A stretch of 45,409 nucleotides of DNA, taken from contig JAFGQZ010000025.1 in the NCBI GenBank assembly GCA_016935435.1, positions 1-45,409 of the forward strand. Direction: 5' to 3'. The position numbers and the translations under genes were made by a program. Of the stretch, positions 8,935-18,300 are shown one piece after another (within the stretch, counting starts at the first letter, position 1; the number at the start of each line of letters is the position of its first letter). Below the pieces are notes generated by a model that ran no database searches, had not been told where the DNA came from, and saw nothing but the letters and a program-made list of their open reading frames with translations. The stretch comes from Bacteroidales bacterium. Its GTDB lineage: Bacteria > Bacteroidota > Bacteroidia > Bacteroidales > UBA10428.

Positions 8935-10458
8935 TTAATGTTTAAAATGTCTTACTCCGGTTAAAACCATTGCCATATTGTGGTTGTTGCAATATTCAAC
9001 TGAATCTTTGTCGCGGATTGACCCGCCGGGTTGTACCACTGCTGTTATGCCGGCCTTTTGGGCTATTTCCACGCAATCGGGGAACGGGAAAAAAGCATCC
9101 GATGCCATTACTGCCCCATTCAGGTCGAACCCAAAGCTAATAGCTTTGTCGATAGCTTGTTTCAGGGCATCGACACGTGAGGTTTGGCCCACGCCACTGG
9201 CGCACAATTGGGCGTTTTTTGCCAGTACAATGGTGTTCGATTTTGTATGTTTAACCACTTTATTTGCAAATTCCAGGTCGGAATATTCTTGGTCTGTTGG
9301 CACCCTTTTGGTTGCTGGTGTCATGTTGGTGCGCCCCTCCATCGACATGTCGCGGTCTTGTTCCAACACACCGTTTAGCATAGTGCGGAACTGCTTTGCC
9401 GGGAGTTTAACGTCTTTGCGGATAAGTACCATCCGGTTTTTTTTGCTTTTCAGGAGCTCTAGTGCTTCTGTATTATATGATGGGGCAATAACCACTTCGC
9501 AGAAAAGCTTGTCGATTTCAGAGGCTGTTTCTATATCAATTTCGCGATTGGTAATTAAAATGCCCCCAAAGGCCGAAACCGGGTCGGCTGCCAGCGCATC
9601 GATGTAAGCATCAGCCAGTTTTTTGCGCGAGGCTATGCCGCAGGCGTTGTTGTGTTTTAAGATGGCAAATGTGGTTTCGTCGAATTCATCAATCAGGTAA
9701 ACTGCGGCTTCTATATCGAGCAGGTTGTTGTACGAAATTTCTTTGCCATGCAGCTGTTCGAAAATTTCTTCGAAATTGCCATAAAAAACACCCTGTTGGT
9801 GTGGGTTTTCGCCATAACGCAGGGTTTTCGAGGTGTGAATGCTCTGCTTGAATACAGGTTTTTTAAATGCTCCATTGAAATAATTAAATATGGCCGTATC
9901 GTAATGCGACGATACCTGGAAGGCTTCCATGGCAAGTTCTTTTCTTGTTTCCAACGAGGTTTTTCCCCCACTGTCAAGAATGTTTTCGAGTGCCTTATAT
10001 TGTGCCTGGGAAGGTATGATTACAACATCGTTATAATTTTTTGCAGCAGCCCTGATTAAAGAAATGCCACCTATGTCGATTTTTTCAATAATATCATCTT
10101 CGGTTGCCCCCGATGCAACAGTTTTTTCAAATGGGTATAAATCTACAACCACAAGGTCTATTTCGGGTATTTGGTATTTTATAAGCTGTTCTTTATCGGA
10201 ATTTAGGTTGCGCCTGCCGAGAATGCCGCCAAAAACTTTCGGGTGTAGGGTTTTAACCCTGCCGCCCAGTATTGAGGGGTAGCTTGTAAGTTCTTCAACA
10301 GCAGTAACCTTAATGCCTAATCCTTCAATAAAGTCTTTTGTCCCACCGGTTGAAATTATCTGTACCCCTAGTGTGTTTAGCCTTTTGCAAATCACATCAA
10401 GGTTGTCTTTATGGTAAACCGAAATCAGTGCAGTTTTTATAACTTTCTCTTTATTCAT
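8935..10458 (-). CDS. purH: bifunctional AICAR formyltransferase / IMP cyclohydrolase
   Basis: Carries out the last two steps of IMP synthesis: formylation of AICAR with 10-formyl-THF, then ring closure. The 507-residue protein has an N-terminal MGS-like IMP cyclohydrolase domain (ISTGGTKDFIEG, then LGGRVKTLHPKVFGGIL, within about the first 150 residues). The C-terminal AICAR transformylase domain contains LKHNNACGIA, SAFGGI, ASDAFFPFPDCVE and PGGSIRDKDS. It lies between rsmA and mreB. The 127-base gap after rsmA may hold its own promoter (a TAAATTTC-like element is present on the minus strand near 10510). The purH-mreB link is, from memory, common in Bacteroidota. Confidence 0.97.
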   Translation of the reverse strand: MNKEKVIKTALISVYHKDNLDVICKRLNTLGVQIISTGGTKDFIEGLGIKVTAVEELTSYPSILGGRVKTLHPKVFGGILGRRNLNSDKEQLIKYQIPEIDLVVVDLYPFEKTVASGATEDDIIEKIDIGGISLIRAAAKNYNDVVIIPSQAQYKALENILDSGGKTSLETRKELAMEAFQVSSHYDTAIFNYFNGAFKKPVFKQSIHTSKTLRYGENPHQQGVFYGNFEEIFEQLHGKEISYNNLLDIEAAVYLIDEFDETTFAILKHNNACGIASRKKLADAYIDALAADPVSAFGGILITNREIDIETASEIDKLFCEVVIAPSYNTEALELLKSKKNRMVLIRKDVKLPAKQFRTMLNGVLEQDRDMSMEGRTNMTPATKRVPTDQEYSDLEFANKVVKHTKSNTIVLAKNAQLCASGVGQTSRVDALKQAIDKAISFGFDLNGAVMASDAFFPFPDCVEIAQKAGITAVVQPGGSIRDKDSVEYCNNHNMAMVLTGVRHFKH

Positions 10459-10585
10459 TTTTTATGTTTGTCTTGTTGTATTTTAACCGTTATTTCCCAA
10501 GCGCGAAATTTATAATTTTTTTGCATTGTTTTCGATGCTTTCAGTTATAAGTTTGAACCTTTTATTAACAGAGTGTGCGGGTTTT

Positions 10586-11419
10586 TTATTTCCCGGCTGC
10601 CGGTAAGCTTGTTTTTTCCTGGCCAGCTTCAATATTCGGCGCTGTTGTGCCCTTATTTTCGAAGTGTTCAATGGTTTGCGCAAGGGCAACAAAATCGTTT
10701 ACCGAAAGTTGTTCGGGGCGTTTTGTATAGAAATCCGAACTTGTATCGATTCCTTCGAGCATACCTTTTAATGAGTTTCTGAGGGTTTTTCTTCTCTGGT
10801 TAAACGATTGTTTGACTACGGCAAAAAAAAGCTTTTCGTTGCAGGGCAGATCTTTTCTGTTGTTGCGCGTTAGCCTTATTACGCCCGATTTTACTTTTGG
10901 TGCCGGGCTAAAGCAATGCTCATGCACGGTAAAAAGGTATTCGATGTTATAAAACGATTGAAGCAGCACGCTTAATATTCCGTAAGTTTTGTTGCCCGGA
11001 GGGGCCGCAATGCGCTCGGCTACTTCTTTTTGTATCATACATACAACTTCACTTATGTCGTTTTTGTTTTCCAGTACCCTGAAAAAAATCTGGCTGGATA
11101 TGTAGTATGGGAAATTGCCAATAAGGTGTATTGGTTTGGGGAATTTTTCGAGTGTTGTTCTCAGGAAATCGCCTTCAATGATGAACGATTTTTCCGGAAA
11201 CTCTTTTTTTAAAAATTCAATCGATTCCCTGTCGATTTCAACGGCAAAAAATGGCACATCGTGTTGTAGTAAAAAGCGGGTGAGTACCCCGGTGCCGGGG
11301 CCAACTTCAATAACCGAGCCGCTTTGGTTGTATGTAAGCGAACCGGCAATTTTTCCTGCAATGTTCAAATCGGTTAAAAAGTGCTGCCCGAGCGATTTTT
11401 TTGCTTTTACCTGGTGCAT
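10586..11419 (-). CDS. rsmA: 16S rRNA dimethyladenosine transferase (KsgA)
   Basis: SAM-dependent enzyme that dimethylates the two adjacent adenosines near the 3' end of 16S rRNA during late 30S assembly. The 277-residue protein begins with KAKKSLGQHFLTD. It has motif I EVGPGTGVLTR and motif IV NFPYYIS, and ends in the small helical domain with SFNQRRKTLRNSL. About 25 residues beyond the usual end (a Thr/Ala/Lys-rich tail after ALAQTIEHF) are poorly conserved and probably flexible. A good -7 element lies immediately upstream (11439-11446), so this is probably the first gene of the leftward cluster. Confidence 0.96.
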   Translation of the reverse strand: MHQVKAKKSLGQHFLTDLNIAGKIAGSLTYNQSGSVIEVGPGTGVLTRFLLQHDVPFFAVEIDRESIEFLKKEFPEKSFIIEGDFLRTTLEKFPKPIHLIGNFPYYISSQIFFRVLENKNDISEVVCMIQKEVAERIAAPPGNKTYGILSVLLQSFYNIEYLFTVHEHCFSPAPKVKSGVIRLTRNNRKDLPCNEKLFFAVVKQSFNQRRKTLRNSLKGMLEGIDTSSDFYTKRPEQLSVNDFVALAQTIEHFENKGTTAPNIEAGQEKTSLPAAGK

Positions 11420-11438
11420 ATAAATATTAAAGTGCCCC

Positions 11439-11446
11439 CAAAGGTA
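11439..11446 (-). promoter_or_regulatory. -7 element before rsmA
   Basis: On the minus strand TACCTTTG matches TAnnTTTG exactly, and CTTT lies 20 nt upstream of it, close to the -33 TTTG. It would give a leader of about a dozen bases before the rsmA ATG. It probably drives at least the proximal part of the rsmA-purH-mre cluster. Confidence 0.5.
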
Positions 11447-11569
11447 TTGTTTTCCTGTTCCATTGAAAAGATAATTTTAAAAAAAATGGCCGGCATAATA
11501 ACCCCTTGTTTGGTTCAACATAATTGCCTGTCGAAATATAAATGTAAAAAATATCAGGTAAGCTGTTTT

Positions 11570-11597
11570 TTTGTGTTTCAGGCATTTCGTATATTTA
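11570..11597 (+). promoter_or_regulatory. possible promoter of the zinc-ribbon gene
   Basis: TTTG at 11570-11573 and TATATTTA at 11590-11597 are separated by 16 nt, shorter than the usual 19-21. The -7-like element is about 27 bases upstream of the ATG at 11624, and it is divergent from the rsmA promoter. Confidence 0.35.
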
Positions 11598-11623
11598 ACC
11601 CCTTGTCCAACACTCTCACCATC

Positions 11624-11980
11624 ATGGAAGAAAAACGTTTTTGCCCCGAATGCGGTGACCCCGTATATGGGCGGGTCGATAAAAAATTTTGTTCCGATCA
11701 ATGCCGCAATGCATATAATAACAAGCAGGTAGGTTACTCCAACGATTTTATCCGTAAGGTTAATACTAAATTGCGAAAAAACCGTAAAATTCTTGAAGAA
11801 CTTAACCCTAATGGCAAATCAAAGGTGCATTTACAGCAACTGAAAAAAAAGGGTTTCGATTTCGATTACCTGACAAATGTTTATACAACAAAAAACGGCC
11901 ATATTTACCATTTTTGTTACGAACATGGTTACCTGAAACTTGAGAACGACTTTTTTGCCCTGGTAAAGCGAGAAAACTAA
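11624..11980 (+). CDS. small zinc-ribbon protein, function unknown
   Basis: An 118-residue protein beginning MEEKRFCPECGDPVYGRVDKKFCSDQC. The frame is open back to 11381, but the ATG at 11624 is chosen because the cysteine cluster follows it directly and a promoter-like element lies inside the extension. The C-x2-C and C-x3-C pairs form a plausible zinc site, followed by RNAYNNK, a pattern I associate with small Bacteroidota zinc-ribbon proteins of unknown role. The rest is basic and aromatic (KKKGFDFDYLTNVYTTKNG), without recognisable catalytic residues. Nucleic-acid binding is possible but not shown. Confidence 0.75.
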   Translation: MEEKRFCPECGDPVYGRVDKKFCSDQCRNAYNNKQVGYSNDFIRKVNTKLRKNRKILEELNPNGKSKVHLQQLKKKGFDFDYLTNVYTTKNGHIYHFCYEHGYLKLENDFFALVKREN

Positions 11981-12063
11981 GTTTTATCAGCATTGCCGTT
12001 ACTAAGGGGGTTGGTTAATTATTTTAATGCTGCCGGATAAATTTTTTCTGTCTTCAAATTTGC

Positions 12064-12093
12064 TTGTTAATTTCGGGGCCTTTAGTACTTTTT
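12064..12093 (+). promoter_or_regulatory. probable promoter of the gldB-like gene
   Basis: TTG at 12064-12066 and TACTTTTT at 12086-12093 are separated by 19 nt, fitting the Bacteroidota spacing, with seven of eight -7 bases matching TAnnTTTG. The ATG of the gldB-like gene lies 45 bases after the -7 element. Confidence 0.4.
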
Positions 12094-12137
12094 TAGGGTA
12101 TTTTTACGTTTTTTTTTCTATTAAAATACTTTAAGAG

Positions 12138-13154
12138 ATGAACAATATGCATTTTCGGGGTTCAATTTTGATGGCTTTTATATTGGTAATTTTGATTTAC
12201 GGCTGTGGGGGAAATGCCGGCAGTTTTGAAGAAATCAGTGTCGATTTGAGGGTTGTGAGGTTTGAACAGGAACTTTTCAATGTTGATATTTATAACGCCG
12301 ATAGTGGTTTCAGGAAACTTGCTGCAAAATATCCGGGTTTTATGCCTCTGTTTTCAAACCGGATAATTGAAATTGGCGACACTGCAGGGGAATGGTTTGC
12401 TGAATCTATGCTTATGTTTGTTACCGATCAGGCCATGTACAATATATTTAAACAGGTGTCGGAAGTTTTTCCGGGGTTTGATGAGCAAAAAAAAGAACTT
12501 GATCGTGGTTTTTCGAAATTTCATTCATTTTTTCCGGAGAAGGATATCCCTGATGTATATACTTATATTTCGGGTTTCAATCAAACCATGGTAACGGCAG
12601 AAGGAATATTAGGCATAAGCCTGGAGAAATATCTTGGTGGCAATTGCTGTCTTTACGATGAGGTTTATCCGCCCATACCCCGTTACCAGCGTTATCGGAT
12701 GAACCCTTCGAATATTGCCCCCGATGCACTGAAGGCTTGGGCTTCCACCGAGTTTGAGTATTTGCCGAAACAAAACGATTTGTTGTCGCGCATGCTTTAC
12801 GAGGGGCGAAATATGTTCCTGCTTAAACAAATTTTTCCTGAAATAGCCGATTCGGTGCTTTGGAGCTTCACTTTGGCACAAATGGATTTCTGCACAAAAA
12901 ACGAGAAGTATATGTGGACATATCTTATTGAACAGAAATTGTTGTTTTCAACTAACCAGAATAAAAATAACCAATTTATTGAAGAAGCCCCCTTTACCAA
13001 AGATTTCTCTGTTGAATCGCCCGGGCGCACAGGTGTTTGGATAGGTTATCGAATTATCGACAATTATTACAGAAAAAACAAAGTCGGACTGGAGCAGCTT
13101 ATGTTGGAGAACGATTACCAAAAAATCCTGAACGGTTCGAAATACCGGCCTTAA
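12138..13154 (+). CDS. gldB: GldB-like lipoprotein
   Basis: A 338-residue protein with a lipoprotein signal (hydrophobic stretch ending ILIYGC, lipidated Cys at residue 23). The residues after Cys (GGNAGS) lack the acidic surface-export signal, so it probably faces the periplasm. The body resembles GldB, an essential lipoprotein of Flavobacterium gliding/T9SS function: an early VRFEQELF segment, KYPGFMPLF, a YGGNCCLYD-like central region, and a C-terminal SPGRTGVWIGYRIIDNYY. Homologues occur in non-gliding Bacteroidia, where the role is undefined. No other gld genes are adjacent, but T9SS cargo is encoded nearby. The family assignment is by recognition, without a profile search. Confidence 0.75.
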   Translation: MNNMHFRGSILMAFILVILIYGCGGNAGSFEEISVDLRVVRFEQELFNVDIYNADSGFRKLAAKYPGFMPLFSNRIIEIGDTAGEWFAESMLMFVTDQAMYNIFKQVSEVFPGFDEQKKELDRGFSKFHSFFPEKDIPDVYTYISGFNQTMVTAEGILGISLEKYLGGNCCLYDEVYPPIPRYQRYRMNPSNIAPDALKAWASTEFEYLPKQNDLLSRMLYEGRNMFLLKQIFPEIADSVLWSFTLAQMDFCTKNEKYMWTYLIEQKLLFSTNQNKNNQFIEEAPFTKDFSVESPGRTGVWIGYRIIDNYYRKNKVGLEQLMLENDYQKILNGSKYRP

Positions 13155-13210
13155 TGAACCCGTCATTTGGTTTTTTGCCACCGGGGCCCGTTTTAAGATA
13201 GCTTTAAGTG

Positions 13211-15187
13211 TTATTTTAGTTCTCCTTTAAAGTTGAAGGCCGATGAGGGGCTAATGCGTGTTGCATTCCGGTAATCGGTTAGCAAAGAGTTAAGCTTTGA
13301 TGGCGAAGGCTGCTCAAAACTCAGGTCGATTAAAAAGTTTTTAAATCCTTTTTGCGACAGGTTGTGTTTTTCATGAAGCAACGATGTTGGCACCAGGGGT
13401 ATGGTTATGCTCATACCGTCGCGCCTGATTATTTTAACCTCAAAATTGTTGTCGTCGCTTACTATGTTGTGTGGGTTTTCGGTTTTTACCGGCAACCTGG
13501 AAAAGAAGAGCTGCGGATAATAGTATATGGGCACAATTCCGCTGCGGTTGCTGCCGGCTGCCAGGTTTTTAAAATCGGTTTCCAGCGGGAAAATATGTCT
13601 TTGTATCCCTGACAGCTCTAATTGTGCGGCGGCTGCATCGTTAAAAACATATACGTTTTCGTTTGCATGAATATTGGCTTTCGGGGGAATTAATGCTTTT
13701 TGCGATATGTGGCCCACCATAAAGTTCTGAATCCCCTGTTTAAACAAATGATGGGTAAGCTTTTTGTAATTTTCGCAGTTTTCTTCGCTAATAAACTTTG
13801 GCAGTTCTACAATTAACCTTGAAATATTGTTGCGCAGGTTTTTAGCACCTAAAGGAATATGTTCCCACTCTTTTTGCGGAAGGTTAACAATTAAGTAATC
13901 AAACATTTCAAAGCGGATGCTTTTGAGCCAGGCCAGCGAATCGATGCGAATATATAACTGAGGGTGGTAGCCTTGTTTGTATTTTACCAGTTTGCTAACC
14001 CTTGTTTTTATTTCGGTGTAGGAAGGCCTCGAAGCGTCTGTTGCCTTTGTGTTGGGCAGTTTCGACGGAAATTTTTTCGATGCAAAGGCAGTAACATAAA
14101 CCATATCGTTTGCTATTAGGCTGTCCGACTGGTAAGGAAAACTTACCGTGTTTGAAGCAGAGCTGTGGCTTGTTAGTTTTATGTCGTCTTTCTTTTCCCC
14201 GTTGGGCGAACAGATTCGTATTTTATCGATTTCGTCAGCCGGAATAAACGATGAAAAGCTTACAGTGTTTCCGTCGTTGGATAAAACGTAACCGGCAAAC
14301 ATTCCGGTGTTTGGCACTTGAGAAAAAGCATCGCCGGTTTTTCCGCCTGCAAAATAGCTTGTTTTTTCCCGGCCTATGTCGCGCTTTAAAAGTTGTTTTG
14401 CTTCTTTAACCATTTTAGGGTTATCTAAGGCCATGCGGTATGCGCGGGCAATTGTGTAAACATAATCGGCTGTTTTTAACCGCCCTTCAACCTTTAATGA
14501 GTTTATTTTTAAATCGCTTAATTGCGGCAACAAATCAATTAGTTCGTTGTCTTTTAAACTAAATAAATACTTTTTGGTATCGTTGTCGGCATACAAACGC
14601 CTGCATGGTTGTTTGCAAGCCCCCCGGTTGGCGCTCATCCCGCCAAGGTAGCTGCTAAACAGGCAAAGGCCCGAAAAGGAGTAGCATAATGCGCCATGAA
14701 CAAACACTTCGAGTTCGGCCTTTGTTTTTCTTCTTATTTCCGTAAGCTCTTTAAAAGTAAGTTCGCGGGCAAGTACCACCCGTTCGATACCCAGCCTTTG
14801 GGCAAAATTTACGCCCGTAGCGTTATGGAAGCCCATCTGGGTACTGGCGTGTACGTTAAGTTTAGGAAAGTATTTATTTATAAGGAACAATAATCCTAAA
14901 TCCTGGATAATAACAGCATCGATGCCCGATTGCTGAATTTGGTGCAGTATGAGGTAAACCGCTGGAAGTTCGCTGTTCTTAACAACAATGTTGAGCGCAA
15001 CATAAAGCTTAACGTTTTTTTTTCGTGCCAGGCCCACCAAAGCAGGCAGTTGTTGCAGTGTGAAGTTTTTTGCCCGCTGGCGGGCGTTAAAGTCCTGGAG
15101 CCCAAAATATATTGCATCGGCACCTCCTTCAAGGGCTGCATAAAACGATTCGGTGTTTCCTGCCGGAAGCAGTAATTCTGGTTTCAT
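13211..15187 (-). CDS. U32 family protein (RlhA/collagenase-like)
   Basis: A 658-residue member of the U32 family, which despite its peptidase name includes RNA hydroxylation enzymes such as RlhA (23S rRNA) and TrhP (tRNA). It opens with KPELLLPAGNTESFYAALEGGADAIYFG, the family N-terminus. The U32 signature follows near residues 150-195 (EVFVHGALCYSFSGLC, then NRGACKQPCR), with four conserved cysteines that could hold an iron-sulfur cluster. Its length matches the long RlhA-like group rather than the short TrhP type. A tRNA or rRNA modification role is therefore more likely than proteolysis, but this is inference. It has a -7 element close upstream (15211-15218) and appears monocistronic. Confidence 0.85.
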   Translation of the reverse strand: MKPELLLPAGNTESFYAALEGGADAIYFGLQDFNARQRAKNFTLQQLPALVGLARKKNVKLYVALNIVVKNSELPAVYLILHQIQQSGIDAVIIQDLGLLFLINKYFPKLNVHASTQMGFHNATGVNFAQRLGIERVVLARELTFKELTEIRRKTKAELEVFVHGALCYSFSGLCLFSSYLGGMSANRGACKQPCRRLYADNDTKKYLFSLKDNELIDLLPQLSDLKINSLKVEGRLKTADYVYTIARAYRMALDNPKMVKEAKQLLKRDIGREKTSYFAGGKTGDAFSQVPNTGMFAGYVLSNDGNTVSFSSFIPADEIDKIRICSPNGEKKDDIKLTSHSSASNTVSFPYQSDSLIANDMVYVTAFASKKFPSKLPNTKATDASRPSYTEIKTRVSKLVKYKQGYHPQLYIRIDSLAWLKSIRFEMFDYLIVNLPQKEWEHIPLGAKNLRNNISRLIVELPKFISEENCENYKKLTHHLFKQGIQNFMVGHISQKALIPPKANIHANENVYVFNDAAAAQLELSGIQRHIFPLETDFKNLAAGSNRSGIVPIYYYPQLFFSRLPVKTENPHNIVSDDNNFEVKIIRRDGMSITIPLVPTSLLHEKHNLSQKGFKNFLIDLSFEQPSPSKLNSLLTDYRNATRISPSSAFNFKGELK

Positions 15188-15210
15188 AAATGTATAAAGT
15201 TTGTAGCCGG

Positions 15211-15218
15211 CAAAGGTA
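15211..15218 (-). promoter_or_regulatory. -7 element before the U32 gene
   Basis: Minus-strand TACCTTTG is an exact TAnnTTTG match followed by C. It would give a leader of under 20 bases to the U32 start codon. No clear TTTG is seen 19-21 nt upstream. Confidence 0.45.
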
Positions 15219-15310
15219 TCGATTTAACTGTTAAAAGTTCCTTAATTTATTATTTTTTGAAAAATGCTTTTGTATTTTAATTTGCAGGTGCAGCCTGTCT
15301 TTGCCGAAAG

Positions 15311-15349
15311 CCTTATAATAAAACAGCCACGGCAAAAATACCGTGGCTG
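15311..15349 (-). terminator. terminator after the GH81 gene
   Basis: Read on the minus strand, CAGCCACGG and CCGTGGCTG form a perfect 9-bp stem (15324-15332 with 15341-15349). An 8-base loop separates the arms, and the T-rich tail TTTTATTAT follows. It begins 35 bases after the stop codon of the GH81 gene. Confidence 0.8.
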
Positions 15350-15384
15350 CAACTCTAAAACTAATCGGCTTACCCAATTATAAA

Positions 15385-18300
15385 CTAGTTTTTAATTATT
15401 TGAAAAGTTTTTGTTTTTTTGTCCGATACAAGCCTGAAATAATATGTTCCGGATGAAAGATCCATAAGTGAAATTTCAAATGTTCCGTTATGGAAAACTG
15501 AACCTGTTTTAATATATGATCCTTTCATATCGATAATTTCGAAGCGTTCATAACTTTCATCAATATCCATTATTAACACATCAGATGCCGGGTTGGGGTA
15601 TATGCGGCCATGTTCCAAGTCTGTTGAATTTAAGTCGCTGCTTTTTTCAATAACTATTGTGCGGGAAATTTCCGACAGCCCTGTTGCCCCATTGTTGTCA
15701 TAAGCTACAACTTGTATGTTGTAAGCGCCGGTCACCGTTGGTTTCCAACTGAACTGAAAAGGTGCAACATAATCTTCGGTAGTTTTTGTTCCATTTATAT
15801 ACAGTTCAACTTTAACAATAGTGCCGTCGCTGTCGTTTGCCCCGGCAGTAACCGAAATGTTAGTGTTTTTTAAAACCGTGTCGGCAATGGCAGAGGTTAT
15901 GGTAGCTACCGGTATTTTGTTTTCGCCAACTGTAACAATTGCAGTTTCCGATAAAAACACATTGCCCAAATTATCGTAGGCCCTTGCGCTTATTTCAAAG
16001 GTGTTTTCTGCCACAGGCGTCCATTCTGAAGTGTATGGGTATTCGACCAGGCTTCTGTGCCTTTTGTTGTTAATGAAAAATACCACCGAATCGATCGGGT
16101 TGGTGAAAAATAATGCACTGCCGGTTATTTGCAAGGTTTGGTTTGTAAAGTACTTGCCTGTAAGCGGACTGCTTAAAACCAGTATTGGTGACGAAACCGA
16201 ATGAATTCCCCTTACAATTACCGGGGCTGATGGTGTAAATCCAAGCCCGTCGTAAGCTATGGCATAAATATGGTATTCCTTTTCTTCGTCAGGCGACCAG
16301 CTTATGTTATATGGGTAGGTGTTGTCGGTTCCAATTTCTGTGCTATCGGCAAAAAAACTTACATGTGTGATGTTTCCGTCGAAATCGTGAGCAAATGCGC
16401 CAATTTCAACCGGCTGGTTTATGGCAAGGCGGCCCGAAGCTGGTTGTTCTATATAACATACCGGATTTTGGTTTGTTTCGCCCGAAAGTTCACTTAAAAC
16501 AGTAAGTTGCGCAGTGGTAGAAATATTTCCACTTTTTGCTGTAACATATACATTGCCTGCTTTGCCGGGCGAGAATAAACCTTCGGTGCTTATGCTCCCA
16601 GGGCCACTAAGAGACCATTCTATGTCGCAATCGAAGGTGTTTCCAAACTGGTCGTACCCTGCAGCGGTAAGTTGATAGTCGCTGTTGTTGCCAATCCATG
16701 CCCTGCCTGGTGTTATGTTTACAAATGAAAGTTCTGGGGTATTGTCCATTCTTGTGGCAAATGCCCTGAACTCATAGAATGAGTAACCATAAGCATCAAG
16801 GTGCCGGTCGGTGCACACTATTTTAATATATTTGGCATTATGCCCTGACATATTAATTGTCGTTGTGCTGCCGGTTCCGTTTAATTCGGTAAAGGCAGTC
16901 GTCCAGTTTGCACCATCGACAGATACCTCGATGTGGAATTGATCGGCATAGGCTGCCTCCCAAACAATTTCAACCGAGCTAAGGGAGTAAACTGCCTGCA
17001 AATCTACCTGCCAGTATGCATCGGCAACCCATGCGCTTGCCCATCGCGAGCTGCCGGAACCATCGTTGGCTGCCGATGAGGTGTTGTTGCCCTCTGTCGA
17101 TGAGGCAACTGTTGGTTTGTTCAGGGCAATGTTTACCCCGCTCAGGCTGGTTACAGTTATAAATGCTGTATCGGAATATGCCTGGCACGATGCATAAATC
17201 TCATAATCGCCTAGGTTGTTGGCCGTAAAAAAGCCATTTTCGGAAATAGTGCCACCACCGTTTACACTCCAGTTAATGCTGCCTTCAATGTCCCAGAAAA
17301 ACTGGTTTTTTACTTTTGCACCGAATTTATAGGCCATCTCCTGGGCCACATTTATTCGTGAGCCTGCCGACGATTCGGGCTGTATAACCACTGCGGCCAC
17401 TTTGCTGTACGAGGGTTGCACAACCACATTGCCAAAGCCGATAATGTTATTTGCAACAGCCTTTACAGAAATCTGTCCTTTTACCCATTCTGCAGGTTTA
17501 TACCATCCGTTGCTGTTTATGGTGCCTTTTGTTGGATCTAACATACCCCAGTTAGGCGCAATGCTTATTTCTTCGCCAAATTGGTCGTAACCTTTGGCAA
17601 AAAGCTGAATGCTGTCGAGGTCGCTAACTTCGGCAAACGACGGGGAAACAACTATCGACACCAGTTCGGGGCTGGCGCCGCTTACAGGCAGCCCGTAAGC
17701 TTCGAATTCTTCTATCGAAAAGCCCCATTGTGTTCCGCGCTTTATGCATTTGATGTAGAAATACCTGGCAGTTTCTGAAATATTAATGGTTAATGTGCCT
17801 TCGGTACCATTGGCCGTTGAATATACCGGCTGCCCCCAGTTGTGGCCCGAAAAATTTGAAGTATTAACAGGTTCCGAAGATAAGTAAACCTCGTATTCTT
17901 TGGCATAAGCAGTTTGCCAGTCGATAGTTATGTAGCCGATATTGTACTGGCCGCCTAAGTCGAGTGCCCAATACTGATTGTCGGCATCCGCGCTCGACCA
18001 GCGGTTGTCGAACGATGCAATACCGTCAATTGCCCCACCTGCTGCCAAACCGGCATTTTCAACCGACGATGCATAAGCGGTTTTCCCTATTGCAACGTTT
18101 GGCAATGGAATACGAAGGGTAATATCTTCAACTGCTTCAAGAGTGCCGGCAGAAGCAGTTAGCGAAAAATTGCCCGGTTCGTTTCCGGCACTGAAATATC
18201 CGGTATTGGCGTCGATAATGCCTCCACCATCCACTGTCCATTGAATGGTTGTGTTATAAGTGTCGCCATACTGGTCAACAGCCCTGGCAGTAAATTGCAT

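Noticed and set aside
8320-9607. Long plus-strand open frames (155-209 codons) opposite mreB and purH
   Set aside because: They lie fully inside well-supported genes on the other strand, are rich in Cys, His and Ser typical of antisense translation, and have no family resemblance.
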